48,405 bases of DNA, from the NCBI GenBank assembly GCA_016342455.1, contig JAEIOE010000012.1, forward strand, positions 1-48,405, in the 5' to 3' direction. The notes under the pieces are model-generated. The model made no database searches and was not told the origin of the DNA. It worked only from the letters and a program-made list of their open reading frames with translations. Shown here piece by piece: positions 8,373 through 16,394 of this stretch. Position 1 is the stretch's first letter. Every line of letters begins with the position of its first letter. Both the position numbers and the translations under genes were made by a program. This DNA comes from Mycoplasmatota bacterium (GTDB lineage: Bacteria > Bacillota_I > Bacilli_A > Izemoplasmatales > Hujiaoplasmataceae).

Positions 8373-8404
8373 AAAGCGACCATTCAAAAATGGTCGCTTT
8401 TTAC
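8373..8404 (+). terminator. Strong rho-independent terminator
   Basis: A 12-bp perfect stem, AAAGCGACCATT / AATGGTCGCTTT, loop CAAA, then T-run. Confidence 0.9.
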
Positions 8405-8454
8405 ATTACATTTTCACTAAAAAAATAACGTAAAAAAGTTTTCGTTAAAAATCC

Positions 8455-8483
8455 TTGCAAAGATAATATAAAAGCGTTATTAT
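8455..8483 (+). promoter_or_regulatory. Promoter of the acyl-CoA dehydrogenase/ETF operon
   Basis: TTGCAA (8455-8460), 17-base spacer, TATTAT (8478-8483). Confidence 0.7.
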
Positions 8484-8488
8484 ATAGG

Positions 8489-8524
8489 TGAATAAATATT
8501 CATATTTTGAGAGTGAAACTTTCA
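8489..8524 (+). promoter_or_regulatory. Two palindromes downstream of the promoter, FadR-like
   Basis: TGAATA-AA-TATTCA (8489-8502) covers the expected transcript start, and TGAAA-C-TTTCA (8514-8524) follows. The TGAAT/ATTCA half-sites resemble the operator known for the TetR-family FadR that controls beta-oxidation genes in Bacillus. The regulator here is not identified. Confidence 0.5.
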
Positions 8525-8555
8525 TTAAGGATATATAGAATGTGGAGATGATTTT

Positions 8556-9695
8556 ATGGAGTTCGGATTTAAGAAGGAACACGATCTTTTAAAACAAATG
8601 TTAACAGAATTTACGGAAAAAGAAGTGTATCCATTTGCAGCGGAAATTGATGATCAAGAAAGATTCCCAGTTGAAACCTTAGAAAAAATGGTTGCGGCAG
8701 GAATCATGGGTATTCCTATCCCTACCGAATACGGTGGAGAAGGCGGAGACTATATGGGTTATATTTTAGCGGTAGAAGAAATTTCTAAAGCTTGTGCAAC
8801 TACGGGAGTTGTATTATCAGCTCATACTAGTTTGTGCTGTGCACCAATATACGAGTATGGTACAGAAGAACAAAAACAAAAATATTTAGTGCCATTAGCA
8901 AAAGGAGAAAAGCTCGGAGCTTTTGCCTTAACAGAACCAAACGCAGGTACAGATGCTTCTAGACAAGAGACAGTAGCTTTACCAGATGGTGATGATTTCA
9001 TTATTAATGGTTCAAAAATCTTTATTACAAATGCGGGTTACGCAGATGTTTATATTATTATGGCAATGACAGATAAAGCAGCTGGTACAAGAGGGATTAC
9101 AGCTTTTATAGTTGACGCAGACTCAAAAGGTTTCACGGTTGGACCAAAAGAAAAGAAAATGGGAATTAGAGGTTCATCTACTTGTGAATTAATTTTTGAT
9201 AACGTGCGTGTACCAAAAGAAAATATCTTAGGAAAATTAGGATACGGATTTAAAATAGCGATGAAGACCTTAGATGGCGGTAGAATCGGTATTGCTGCTC
9301 AAGCAATTGGTATTGCTGAAGGTGCATTAAATGAAACGATTAAATATGTCAAAGAACGTAAACAATTTGGTAGACCAATCTCAGCTTTTCAGAACACACA
9401 ATTTGAACTTGCAAATATGGCAACTAAAATTGATGCTGGTAGAATGCTTTTATACAGAGCTGCTTATAAGAAGGATTTAAAAGAACCTATCTCATCAGAT
9501 GCAGCTATGGCTAAACTATATTGTTCTGAAGTCGCAATGGAAGTTACTTCTAAAGCGGTTCAGTTACATGGGGGTTATGGTTATTCTAGAGAATATCCAA
9601 TTGAAAGAATGATGCGTGATGCTAAAATCACGGAAATATATGAAGGAACTTCAGAAGTCCAAAAAATGGTTATTTCTGCAAGTTTATTGAAGTAG
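8556..9695 (+). CDS. Short/medium-chain acyl-CoA dehydrogenase (Bcd-like)
   Basis: 379 residues, the usual family length, ATG 8556 with GGAGATGA. It is a flavoprotein that oxidises acyl-CoA to enoyl-CoA or, in the Bcd reaction, reduces crotonyl-CoA, passing electrons to ETF. Visible signatures are AFALTEPNAGTD (about 127-138), the FITNAGYAD segment, ERKQFGRPI, QLHGGYGYSREYPIER, and the IYEGTSE motif whose Glu363 is the expected catalytic base. It is first in a three-gene operon, with etfB following after a few bases. It most resembles clostridial butyryl-CoA dehydrogenase, but chain-length preference cannot be read from the sequence. No thiolase or crotonase gene is adjacent. Confidence 0.93.
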   Translation: MEFGFKKEHDLLKQMLTEFTEKEVYPFAAEIDDQERFPVETLEKMVAAGIMGIPIPTEYGGEGGDYMGYILAVEEISKACATTGVVLSAHTSLCCAPIYEYGTEEQKQKYLVPLAKGEKLGAFALTEPNAGTDASRQETVALPDGDDFIINGSKIFITNAGYADVYIIMAMTDKAAGTRGITAFIVDADSKGFTVGPKEKKMGIRGSSTCELIFDNVRVPKENILGKLGYGFKIAMKTLDGGRIGIAAQAIGIAEGALNETIKYVKERKQFGRPISAFQNTQFELANMATKIDAGRMLLYRAAYKKDLKEPISSDAAMAKLYCSEVAMEVTSKAVQLHGGYGYSREYPIERMMRDAKITEIYEGTSEVQKMVISASLLK

Positions 9696-9703
9696 GTGTA
9701 ATG

Positions 9704-10489
9704 ATGAAAATAATAGTATGTGTAAAACAAGTTCCAGACACTTCAGAAGTAAGAATTGATCAAAAAACAGGAACGATGATTCGTGAAGGGGTTAAATCAA
9801 TTATTAACCCAGACGATTTAAGTGGATTAGAAGCTGCTTTAAGAATTAAAGATAAGAATAATGCTGAAGTAATCGCATTATCAATGGGACCTAAACAAGC
9901 AGACAATGCTTTAAGAGAATGTTTAGCGATGGGTGTTGATAGAGCAATACTTTTATCAGATAGAGCCTTTGCTGGAGCGGACACATGGGTTACTAGCCTT
10001 GTATTATCAAAAGCCGTTGAATTATTAAGTCCAGACTTAGTAATTTGTGGTCGACAAGCAATTGATGGAGATACAGCACAAGTAGGTCCACAAATCGCTG
10101 AACACTTAAATTTACCTAGCGTTGCTTATGTTAGTGATATTAAATTAGAATCAAATGAATCTTTAGTAGTAAAAAGAATGTTTGAAGATGGGTACCAAAG
10201 CATCAGAGTAAAAACTCCCTGTTTATTAACGGTATTAAAAGAAATAAATGAAGCTAGATATATGAGAGTATCTAGAATCTACAATGCATATAAAGCTGAT
10301 TTAGTAGAATTATGGGATAATTCAACACTTGGATTTGATCCATTAGTATTAGGTTTAAAAGGTTCTCCAACTAAAGTGAAGAAGTCATATACAAAAGGTG
10401 TTAAAACCGCAGGTAAGGTATTTGATGTTCCACCAAAAGAAGCAGCTAGAATTATAGCTGACAAATTAAAAGAAAACTATATTTTGTAG
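9704..10489 (+). CDS. etfB: Electron transfer flavoprotein, beta subunit
   Basis: 261 residues. There are two consecutive ATGs (9701, 9704); the second fits better with AGGTG at 9694-9698 and with the family start MKIIVCVKQVPDT. The nucleotide-binding motif DGDTAQVGPQIAEHL is present. EtfB pairs with EtfA to carry electrons between acyl-CoA dehydrogenase and another carrier. It follows the dehydrogenase by 8 bases and is co-transcribed with etfA. In this Bcd-EtfBA arrangement the complex may be electron-bifurcating (NADH to crotonyl-CoA and ferredoxin), but that is inference from context. Confidence 0.93.
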   Translation: MKIIVCVKQVPDTSEVRIDQKTGTMIREGVKSIINPDDLSGLEAALRIKDKNNAEVIALSMGPKQADNALRECLAMGVDRAILLSDRAFAGADTWVTSLVLSKAVELLSPDLVICGRQAIDGDTAQVGPQIAEHLNLPSVAYVSDIKLESNESLVVKRMFEDGYQSIRVKTPCLLTVLKEINEARYMRVSRIYNAYKADLVELWDNSTLGFDPLVLGLKGSPTKVKKSYTKGVKTAGKVFDVPPKEAARIIADKLKENYIL

Positions 10490-10499
10490 GAGGCCCATG

Positions 10500-11489
10500 A
10501 TGAAAAACAATAAAAATGTATTAGTATATGTAGAACAAAGACATGGAGCTATCGAAAATGTATCTATCGAATTACTTGGAATCGGAAAAACCTTAGCTGA
10601 CAAATTAAATGGAGACTTATACGCTTGTATCATTGGAAATGATATTGAAAACCAAAGTAACGAAATTGGATATTTCGGTGCGAAAAAAGTTTATGTAGTA
10701 GATAATCCTATCTTAGAAAACTATATAAACGAAAGCTATACAAAATCATTAACGAAAGTAATTAATGTAACAAAACCAGAAGTAGTACTTGTAGGTGCTA
10801 CAGCTTTAGGTAGAGATTTAGCACCTAGAGTATCATCTAGATTACATACAGGATTAACAGCGGATTGTACAAGTTTAGATATCGACTTGGAAACAAACAA
10901 TCTATTAATGACAAGACCTGCATTTGGTGGAAACTTAATGGCTACTATCGTTTGCCCTGACCATCGTCCTCAAATGTCTACTGTAAGACCTGGAGTTATG
11001 ATTAAACCTACTAGGGATACATCAAAAACATTTGAAGTAATTAAAGTAGATGCTTCTTTAACAAAAGCAGATATGAATGTAGAAATACTAGAAACAGTCA
11101 AAGAAGCAAAGAAACTAATTAAGATTGAAGACGCTACTGTATTGATTTCAGCTGGACGTGGTATTGGTTCAAAAGAAAAAATGGAAGATATCTATAAACT
11201 AGCTGATATTCTAACTGGTGAGGTATCTGGTTCAAGAGCAGTAGTTGATATGGGTTGGATAGACAAGGATAGACAAGTTGGACAAACTGGTAAGACAGTT
11301 AGACCAGACTTATATCTTGCTTGTGGTATCTCAGGAGCCATTCAACATGTGAGTGGTATGGAAGATTCAAATTTAGTAATCTCTATAAATAGAAATCCAC
11401 AAGCAGCTATATTTGAAGTGTCAGATGTAGGAATTGTTGGAGATGTAAATAAAATAATACCTGAATTAATAAAAGAATTACAAAAATAG
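10500..11489 (+). CDS. etfA: Electron transfer flavoprotein, alpha subunit
   Basis: 329 residues. TAGGAGG at 10487-10493 overlaps the etfB stop and favours the second of two adjacent ATGs (10497, 10500). The C-terminal FAD domain is intact: SGSRAVVDMGWID, RQVGQTGKTVRPDLYLACGISGAIQH and NRNPQAAIFEVSDVGIVGD, the standard ETF-alpha signature. The N-terminal domain has the VLVGATALGRDLAPRVSSRL stretch. There is no N-terminal ferredoxin-like extension. It is last in the operon, followed by a strong terminator. Confidence 0.94.
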   Translation: MKNNKNVLVYVEQRHGAIENVSIELLGIGKTLADKLNGDLYACIIGNDIENQSNEIGYFGAKKVYVVDNPILENYINESYTKSLTKVINVTKPEVVLVGATALGRDLAPRVSSRLHTGLTADCTSLDIDLETNNLLMTRPAFGGNLMATIVCPDHRPQMSTVRPGVMIKPTRDTSKTFEVIKVDASLTKADMNVEILETVKEAKKLIKIEDATVLISAGRGIGSKEKMEDIYKLADILTGEVSGSRAVVDMGWIDKDRQVGQTGKTVRPDLYLACGISGAIQHVSGMEDSNLVISINRNPQAAIFEVSDVGIVGDVNKIIPELIKELQK

Positions 11490-11520
11490 CCTTTTTCATA
11501 AAAATATATATATAAAGACT

Positions 11521-11585
11521 TCGGATGAAACTCTAAAACTTGTTTTTAAACAAGAAACTGAGTATTCATCCGATTTCTTTTTTTA
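11521..11585 (+). terminator. Three-tier terminator hairpin after etfA
   Basis: Outer stem TCGGATGAA / TTCATCCGA, a middle ACTC / GAGT pairing and an apical CTTGTTT / AAACAAG hairpin, then a T-rich tail. It is unusually elaborate for a terminator. Confidence 0.75.
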
Positions 11586-11589
11586 GCAA

Positions 11590-11616
11590 TAAAAAACCGC
11601 AACAGTGACGTTGCGG
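11590..11616 (-). terminator. Terminator of the lysine ABC operon
   Basis: On the minus strand, CCGCAAC / GTTGCGG stem, 6-base loop, followed by TTTTTT (plus-strand A-run 11591-11596). Confidence 0.85.
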
Positions 11617-11624
11617 ATTTAACT

Positions 11625-12356
11625 TTATAAAAATCGTTTTAAAAATAGTTTCGTTCTTTCTTCTTTTGGGTTATTTAGAATCTCTGAAGGTAATCCACTT
11701 TCATGAACAATACCTTCGTGCATAAAGATAACTCGATTACTAATCTCTTTTGCAAACTGCATTTCATGAGTTACGATTAACATCGTAATCCCAGTCTTGG
11801 CTAAATCCTTCATAACATCTAATACTTCACCGACCATCTCAGGGTCTAATGCACTTGTTGGTTCGTCGAATAATATAATCTCTGGGTCCATCATCAAACT
11901 TCTCGCTATTGCCACACGTTGTTTTTGTCCACCTGATAGTAATTTAGTTGATTTGTATGCAAAATCTTTCATTCCTACTAAATCCAACACTTCTAATGCT
12001 TTTACGAAAGTTTCTTTTTTCTCTTTCTTCAAAACCTTTACAGGCGTTAAACATAGATTGTTAATAACGGATAAATTATTAAACAAATTAAATGATTGAA
12101 ATACCATAGATATTCTTTTTCTCAACTCTTGTAAGTCATTTTGGTTGGTAACATAATTCTTACCTTTAAAGATAATCTCACCATTGTTTGGTGTTTCTAA
12201 GAAGTTGATACAGCGTAAGAGCGTCGATTTACCGGAACCAGAAGAACCGATAACAGAGATAATTTCTCCTTTAGACACAGATAGGTCAATACCTTTTAAT
12301 ACTTCTAATTCACCAAAGTATTTATGAAGATTATTTATTTGTAATATGTTTTCCAT
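11625..12356 (-). CDS. Polar amino-acid ABC transporter ATPase (probable lysine)
   Basis: 243 residues, start ATG 12356 with AGGTGA. All ABC motifs are present: Walker [10 protein letters not shown] (37-45), Q-loop [12 protein letters not shown], signature LSGGQKQR, Walker [15 protein letters not shown] and the switch His in VTHEM. Strong GlnQ/HisP-type similarity makes it the ATPase of a polar amino-acid uptake (PAAT) system. It is last in the operon binding protein - permease - ATPase, 8 bases after the permease gene. The lysine riboswitch at the operon head suggests lysine as the substrate. Confidence 0.94.
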   Translation of the reverse strand: MENILQINNLHKYFGELEVLKGIDLSVSKGEIISVIGSSGSGKSTLLRCINFLETPNNGEIIFKGKNYVTNQNDLQELRKRISMVFQSFNLFNNLSVINNLCLTPVKVLKKEKKETFVKALEVLDLVGMKDFAYKSTKLLSGGQKQRVAIARSLMMDPEIILFDEPTSALDPEMVGEVLDVMKDLAKTGITMLIVTHEMQFAKEISNRVIFMHEGIVHESGLPSEILNNPKEERTKLFLKRFL

Positions 12357-12364
12357 AAATTCAC

Positions 12365-13543
12365 CTAATTTGAACTAGGTAGTTCTTTTAAAGGCATATC
12401 CAACCGTTTTTCAACTTGCCTTAAAATACTACTTACTGTATATGTTAAGAATAAATATATTAGCGCTACAATTAAGTAAGCTTCTAATTGTCTATAGTGC
12501 ATTCCAGCTATTTTTCTTGTTTGGTTAAACAATTCAAATATACCTATTACAGATAATACTGCAGTATCTTTGATATTGATTACAAACTCATTACCAATTG
12601 CTGGTAAAGAATTTTTAATAGCTTGTGGGAAGATGATGTATCGCATTGTTTGAGAACCTGTCATACCTAAGCTTTTGGAAGCCTCTGTTTGACCTGAATC
12701 AACAGATTGAATACCACCCCTGATGATTTCTGCTATATAAGCAGCTGTGTTTAATGAGACGACGAATAACCCACATAATAGCGCATTACCAAATAATCCA
12801 AGTCCAAACCAGAAGAAACTGGCTTGTACAATCATTGGTGTACCTCTAAATATGATTACGTAAAGACTAGATACCTTTTTGATAACTTGTTTCGTTATCT
12901 TTGAAGCTTTGCTTTCGAAATCTTTAATGTTAAGCGTTTTTCCAGTTACGATGAATAAAGCTAAGACAAATCCAATAACCGTACCCACTAATGAAATACC
13001 TATCGTTAGTAAAGCACCTTCTACGAAGAGTGAAAAATAACGAATCAATGTGTAAGTTGCGCCGCCTAAGAAGTCGGCAGAGATTTGTGGAACTAAGGTT
13101 CCAAAGTAAGAATATTCAACAGATTCATCTAAATATTCAAAGCTAGCTAAGAGTTCAAATACTTGATCTCCTTTAAAGACAGAGGGAACTTCCAATATCG
13201 TTACTTTTAGGACTTCAACTTCTACATACCCGGTTATAGAGTTAATCTCTATAGTTTCCGTTTCAGTGCCTAATTCAACATACTCTGATTCCAATTGCCA
13301 ATCAATTAAGACATCACCATACCTTACTGGTAAGTAGAAGTCTACGATTAATTGACTTAATTTATCTTCAGTTAAGGTTTGGTAGTTGTAAGAACTATAA
13401 AACCTTAACTCCTCGATAGCTTCCATAATAGTTTCGTTGTCGGTATTTACTTCACTTGCGTAAATGTCATCGCGTGACTGGATTGCTATTATGATTCCAA
13501 AAGCAATGATAAAGACTAAAACTCTTTTAACGAATTTTAACAT
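12365..13543 (-). CDS. Amino-acid ABC permease with extra N-terminal extracytoplasmic domain
   Basis: 392 residues, much longer than the usual 220 for HisM/GlnP permeases. Residues 5-20 are a hydrophobic segment, then residues 28-155 form a hydrophilic, mostly beta-looking stretch expected outside the membrane, and only then the permease begins ([20 protein letters not shown]). The EAA loop is intact ([29 protein letters not shown]). The added region is too small for a solute-binding domain, and a separate binding protein is encoded upstream. It starts two bases after the binding-protein stop with no clear ribosome site, so translation is probably coupled. Confidence 0.85.
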   Translation of the reverse strand: MLKFVKRVLVFIIAFGIIIAIQSRDDIYASEVNTDNETIMEAIEELRFYSSYNYQTLTEDKLSQLIVDFYLPVRYGDVLIDWQLESEYVELGTETETIEINSITGYVEVEVLKVTILEVPSVFKGDQVFELLASFEYLDESVEYSYFGTLVPQISADFLGGATYTLIRYFSLFVEGALLTIGISLVGTVIGFVLALFIVTGKTLNIKDFESKASKITKQVIKKVSSLYVIIFRGTPMIVQASFFWFGLGLFGNALLCGLFVVSLNTAAYIAEIIRGGIQSVDSGQTEASKSLGMTGSQTMRYIIFPQAIKNSLPAIGNEFVINIKDTAVLSVIGIFELFNQTRKIAGMHYRQLEAYLIVALIYLFLTYTVSSILRQVEKRLDMPLKELPSSN

Positions 13544-13545
13544 GA

Positions 13546-14403
13546 TTAAGGTTGACGACTAATCGCTTCTAACATTAATGTTTCTCTAGTTTCAGTTGTA
13601 ATTGTCGCCAATATTTCATTTATTTCAGCTAATAAAGTTGTTTCGCTTTGTCTTAAAGCGATTGAGACAGCTGAATCCTCAAATGATACTTCAAATCCAT
13701 TCCCTTCAGTAAATTGAATATACGTTAATTCTGGATTTGATTCAATAACTGCTAAAGCTACTGGTAGTTCTAATATAGTAGCATCATAAGTGCCTGCAGA
13801 AATACCTGTAATAATTGTCGGTACATCTTCAAGTGGATTTTCATGTGTAGCACCAGTCATTTGATCAACTAATCCATCATAGATAGTTGATAACTGAGCT
13901 ACAACTGAAGCAGCTGTGAAATCTTCAATTGATTCAGCATCTGCAAAATCAGAGTCAGTTCTAAGTACTACAACGTGAGTTGATTGATAATAACTGTTTG
14001 AAAAAGCAACAGTTTGTGCTCTCTCAGCAGTAGGACTCATACCAGCGATTATCAAATCAATTTCTCCTGTGTCAGCTAATGAAGGAATTAATCCACCCCA
14101 TTCAACAGCTTGAATTACCAAATCTACACCTAATCCGTCAGCGATTGCTTGAGCAACCATAACATCATAACCATCTGCTAGGTTATTTGTACCTTCAATT
14201 GATACAGCACCTTCAAATGCAGCACTCTCACTTACAGTCCAATTAAATGGAGCATAAGCACATTCCATACCAACTACGATATACCCTCTCTCTATGATAG
14301 CGTCGTAGTTGTCTTCATCTGTTGGCATATTTTCATTTGATGAACAAGACACAGCCAGTACACCAGAGAATATAACCATCATTAATAATAAAAATCTTCT
14401 CAT
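13546..14403 (-). CDS. Amino-acid ABC transporter substrate-binding lipoprotein (probable lysine)
   Basis: 285 residues, ATG 14403 with TAGGAGGA. It has a lipoprotein signal ending in AVSC. The mature protein is a type-II periplasmic-binding fold of the SBP family 3: YIVVGMECAYAPFNW, then GYDVMVAQAIADGLG, DLIIAGMSPTAERAQTVAFSNSYY, and an ILELPVALAVIE hinge. An insertion after NW includes GTNNLADGYDV. It lies directly behind the lysine riboswitch, so lysine or a related cationic amino acid is the best substrate guess; the protein sequence alone shows only polar amino acid. Confidence 0.9.
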   Translation of the reverse strand: MRRFLLLMMVIFSGVLAVSCSSNENMPTDEDNYDAIIERGYIVVGMECAYAPFNWTVSESAAFEGAVSIEGTNNLADGYDVMVAQAIADGLGVDLVIQAVEWGGLIPSLADTGEIDLIIAGMSPTAERAQTVAFSNSYYQSTHVVVLRTDSDFADAESIEDFTAASVVAQLSTIYDGLVDQMTGATHENPLEDVPTIITGISAGTYDATILELPVALAVIESNPELTYIQFTEGNGFEVSFEDSAVSIALRQSETTLLAEINEILATITTETRETLMLEAISRQP

Positions 14404-14434
14404 TTCTAAATCCTCCTAGATATATTTTTTGCAA

Positions 14435-14460
14435 TAAAAAAAAGCGTCCATATGTACGCT
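14435..14460 (-). terminator. Riboswitch-controlled leader terminator
   Basis: On the minus strand, AGCGT / ACGCT stem with an 8-base loop containing CATATG, followed by eight T. It lies between the lysine aptamer and the binding-protein gene, so it is the expression platform. Confidence 0.8.
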
Positions 14461-14475
14461 CAAGATATCTAAGAT

Positions 14476-14638
14476 CTTGTTTAGCGCCACTATCGTTTTG
14501 ATAGGAGTGTTACAAGTCTTACCTGTAACCCCACACTACTAACATACCTGTTAATGTGTTCGGCGATGGGTGCCTTTCGTAAGTTTCATAGTCTGTCGAC
14601 TCCACTTAGTACTAATCTGCATCGCTACCTCTAAATCA
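14476..14638 (-). ncRNA. Lysine riboswitch aptamer (L-box)
   Basis: The minus-strand leader shows the lysine riboswitch core: TTTAGAGGTAGCGATGC at the 5' side, GAAAGG followed by CACCCATCGCCGAA, a long P3-type arm (ACACATTAACA pairing with GTTAGTAGTGT), and a closing P1 of TTTAG / CTAAA. Order and motifs match the Bacillus lysC L-box. A terminator follows directly, so lysine binding should stop transcription of the downstream ABC transporter. An aptamer-side CGCT could pair with AGCG of the terminator as antiterminator; this last point is inference. Confidence 0.88.
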
Positions 14639-14665
14639 TGGATGAAGTTTTTTTTTACGAGACAA

Positions 14666-14694
14666 ATTATAGAATGTATCGAATAGAAAGTCAA
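14666..14694 (-). promoter_or_regulatory. Promoter of the lysine transporter operon
   Basis: Minus strand TTGACT (14694-14689), 17-base spacer, TATAAT (14671-14666), about 30 bases before the aptamer. Confidence 0.85.
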
Positions 14695-14752
14695 GGTTAA
14701 ATCGAATGAAAGTGATTAAATTCTTTGTTTTCAAATAAATAGGGCAAATTCA

Positions 14753-14781
14753 TTGTTTATTTTGTAAGACTATATTATAAT
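14753..14781 (+). promoter_or_regulatory. Promoter of the zinc ABC/zur operon
   Basis: TTGTTT (14753-14758), 17-base spacer, TATAAT (14776-14781). Confidence 0.75.
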
Positions 14782-14789
14782 AAGTGTGT

Positions 14790-14810
14790 AAATGCGAATG
14801 ATTCGCATTT
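14790..14810 (+). promoter_or_regulatory. Zur/Fur box: 21-bp perfect palindrome
   Basis: Arms AAATGCGAAT and ATTCGCATTT around a single G. The 7-1-7 core layout is that of Fur-family operators and the arm resembles Zur boxes. It lies at the expected transcript start, ideal for repression, and the last gene of the operon encodes a Fur-family protein. Confidence 0.85.
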
Positions 14811-14826
14811 GAGCGAGGAGAAAATA

Positions 14827-15678
14827 ATGAAAAGAATTATAATTATATTTTTAGCAGTGACTTTATCTGTTGGATTATATGCATGTGGTAACCAAATAAC
14901 AGAATCAGATAAACCAATCATCGCTGTAACGATAGTACCACAAGCGGCTTTTGTAGAAGCAGTCGCAGGAGATTTAGTAGAAATCATTACAATTATACCA
15001 CCAGGATATTCTCCAGGCAATTATGAGCCCAGCGCAAAGACCATGGCTGAGTTAAGTGACGCTGCTTTGTATTTTACGATAGGGGTTCCTGCAGAGGTAA
15101 ACAATATCATTCCTGGCTTAGATAGCATTGAAGTAGTGAGTCTGGAAGATATTGTAAATGATACTTATGAGGACTTAACCTTTAGTGGTGGCGGACGTGA
15201 CCCTCATATTTGGCTATCGATATCTAGAGTGATCATTATGGTGGAAACCATAGCTGAGAAACTAATAGAGATTGATCCAACAAATGAAACAACTTATACA
15301 GCAAATTCAACAACATATATTGCTCAATTAACTGCTGCATTAGCTACAATAGAAGCGATATTTGAAGATATCACAATGAATAAGTTTATTGTGTTCCATC
15401 CATCTTATCAATATTTCGCAGCCGAATTCGGTCTTGAAATGAATTCTTTAGAAGAAGACGGAAAAGAAGCGACTGCTCAACATTTAACAGAAATAATTGA
15501 CTTAGCGAATCTTTACAACATCGAATATGTTTTCTATCAAGTAGAAATAGACTCTTCTCAAGTAGAATCATTTGCTGATGAAATTGATGCAACAATTGTT
15601 GAATTAGATCCTTTATCAGCTGATTACATTAATAATATAGTAGTAATGGCAAACTTGATTAGGGAGGCATTACGTTGA
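14827..15678 (+). CDS. Metal-binding ABC lipoprotein (ZnuA/TroA family)
   Basis: 283 residues. ATG 14827 follows GCGAGGAG; a TTG at 14809 inside the Zur box is unlikely. The lipobox ends in LYAC (Cys20). Cluster A-1 family features: His127 in DPHIW, His191 in VFHPSYQYFAAEFGL, and Asp261 in ELDPLS. The usual first ligand, His in the SPHxYEP motif, is absent: here it reads YSPGNYEPS (60-68), so Gly64/Asn65 replaces it. No His-rich loop is present. The protein captures Zn(II), or Mn(II), outside the cell. The stop overlaps the ATPase start. Confidence 0.88.
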   Translation: MKRIIIIFLAVTLSVGLYACGNQITESDKPIIAVTIVPQAAFVEAVAGDLVEIITIIPPGYSPGNYEPSAKTMAELSDAALYFTIGVPAEVNNIIPGLDSIEVVSLEDIVNDTYEDLTFSGGGRDPHIWLSISRVIIMVETIAEKLIEIDPTNETTYTANSTTYIAQLTAALATIEAIFEDITMNKFIVFHPSYQYFAAEFGLEMNSLEEDGKEATAQHLTEIIDLANLYNIEYVFYQVEIDSSQVESFADEIDATIVELDPLSADYINNIVVMANLIREALR

Positions 15679-16394
15679 GCGAATTAATTAAAATAGAAGA
15701 TGTATCCGTAAAATACGGGAATATTGAAGCCTTAAGAGATTTGAATTTCACAATTGAAGAAGGAGACTATATAGGCATCATTGGTCCCAATGGTGGTGGT
15801 AAGTCTACCTTGTTAAAAACGATTTTAGGCTTAGTGAAACCTTATAAGGGAACAATTACATTTAAAGAAACTTCTTTAAAAAAATCAAATGTTAAAATAG
15901 GTTATGTACCGCAAATCAACGAATTAAATAGAAAATTTCCAATAACAGTTAAAGAAGTGATATTATCAGCTAAATTACCTATAAATATGGCTATATTTCA
16001 TAAATATTCAGAAAAAGACATTCAAGAAGTAGAAGGGGTACTTTCTACAGTTGGCTTATTAGATATCCAACATAGACATATATCTGAGTTATCTGGTGGT
16101 GAGTTTCAAAAAATGCTAATAGCGAGAGCGCTAGCTTCGAATCCTGATATATTGTTATTAGATGAGCCGACATCTTTAGTGGATATGAACTCACAAAAAC
16201 AAATTTATAGCTTGATAAAGTCCTTAAATGAAAATATGACGATTGTTATTATTACACATCATGTGAAAGAAATAACAAAACAAGCTAAAAAACTAATTTG
16301 GCTTGAAAAGAATATAAAATCTTGTGGGGATCCATTTGAAGTATATAAATTCGCATATTTGAATCCAACAGAACAACCAGGAGGTAAATTATAA
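15675..16394 (+). CDS. znuC: Zinc-type ABC transporter ATPase
   Basis: 239 residues starting at TTG 15675, which overlaps the previous TGA; GGGAGG at 15662-15667 supports it and no ATG is available nearby. Walker A GPNGGGKST (about 37-45), signature LSGGEFQK, Walker B ILLLDEPTSLVD and the His of ITHHV are all present. It powers metal import with the adjacent binding lipoprotein and permease. The Zur box at the operon head argues for zinc. Its stop overlaps the permease ATG (TAATG). Confidence 0.9.
   Translation: MSELIKIEDVSVKYGNIEALRDLNFTIEEGDYIGIIGPNGGGKSTLLKTILGLVKPYKGTITFKETSLKKSNVKIGYVPQINELNRKFPITVKEVILSAKLPINMAIFHKYSEKDIQEVEGVLSTVGLLDIQHRHISELSGGEFQKMLIARALASNPDILLLDEPTSLVDMNSQKQIYSLIKSLNENMTIVIITHHVKEITKQAKKLIWLEKNIKSCGDPFEVYKFAYLNPTEQPGGKL

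Noticed and set aside
14809-14826. TTG start for the zinc-binding lipoprotein
   Set aside because: It lies in the Zur box; ATG 14827 has the ribosome site and a clean signal peptide.
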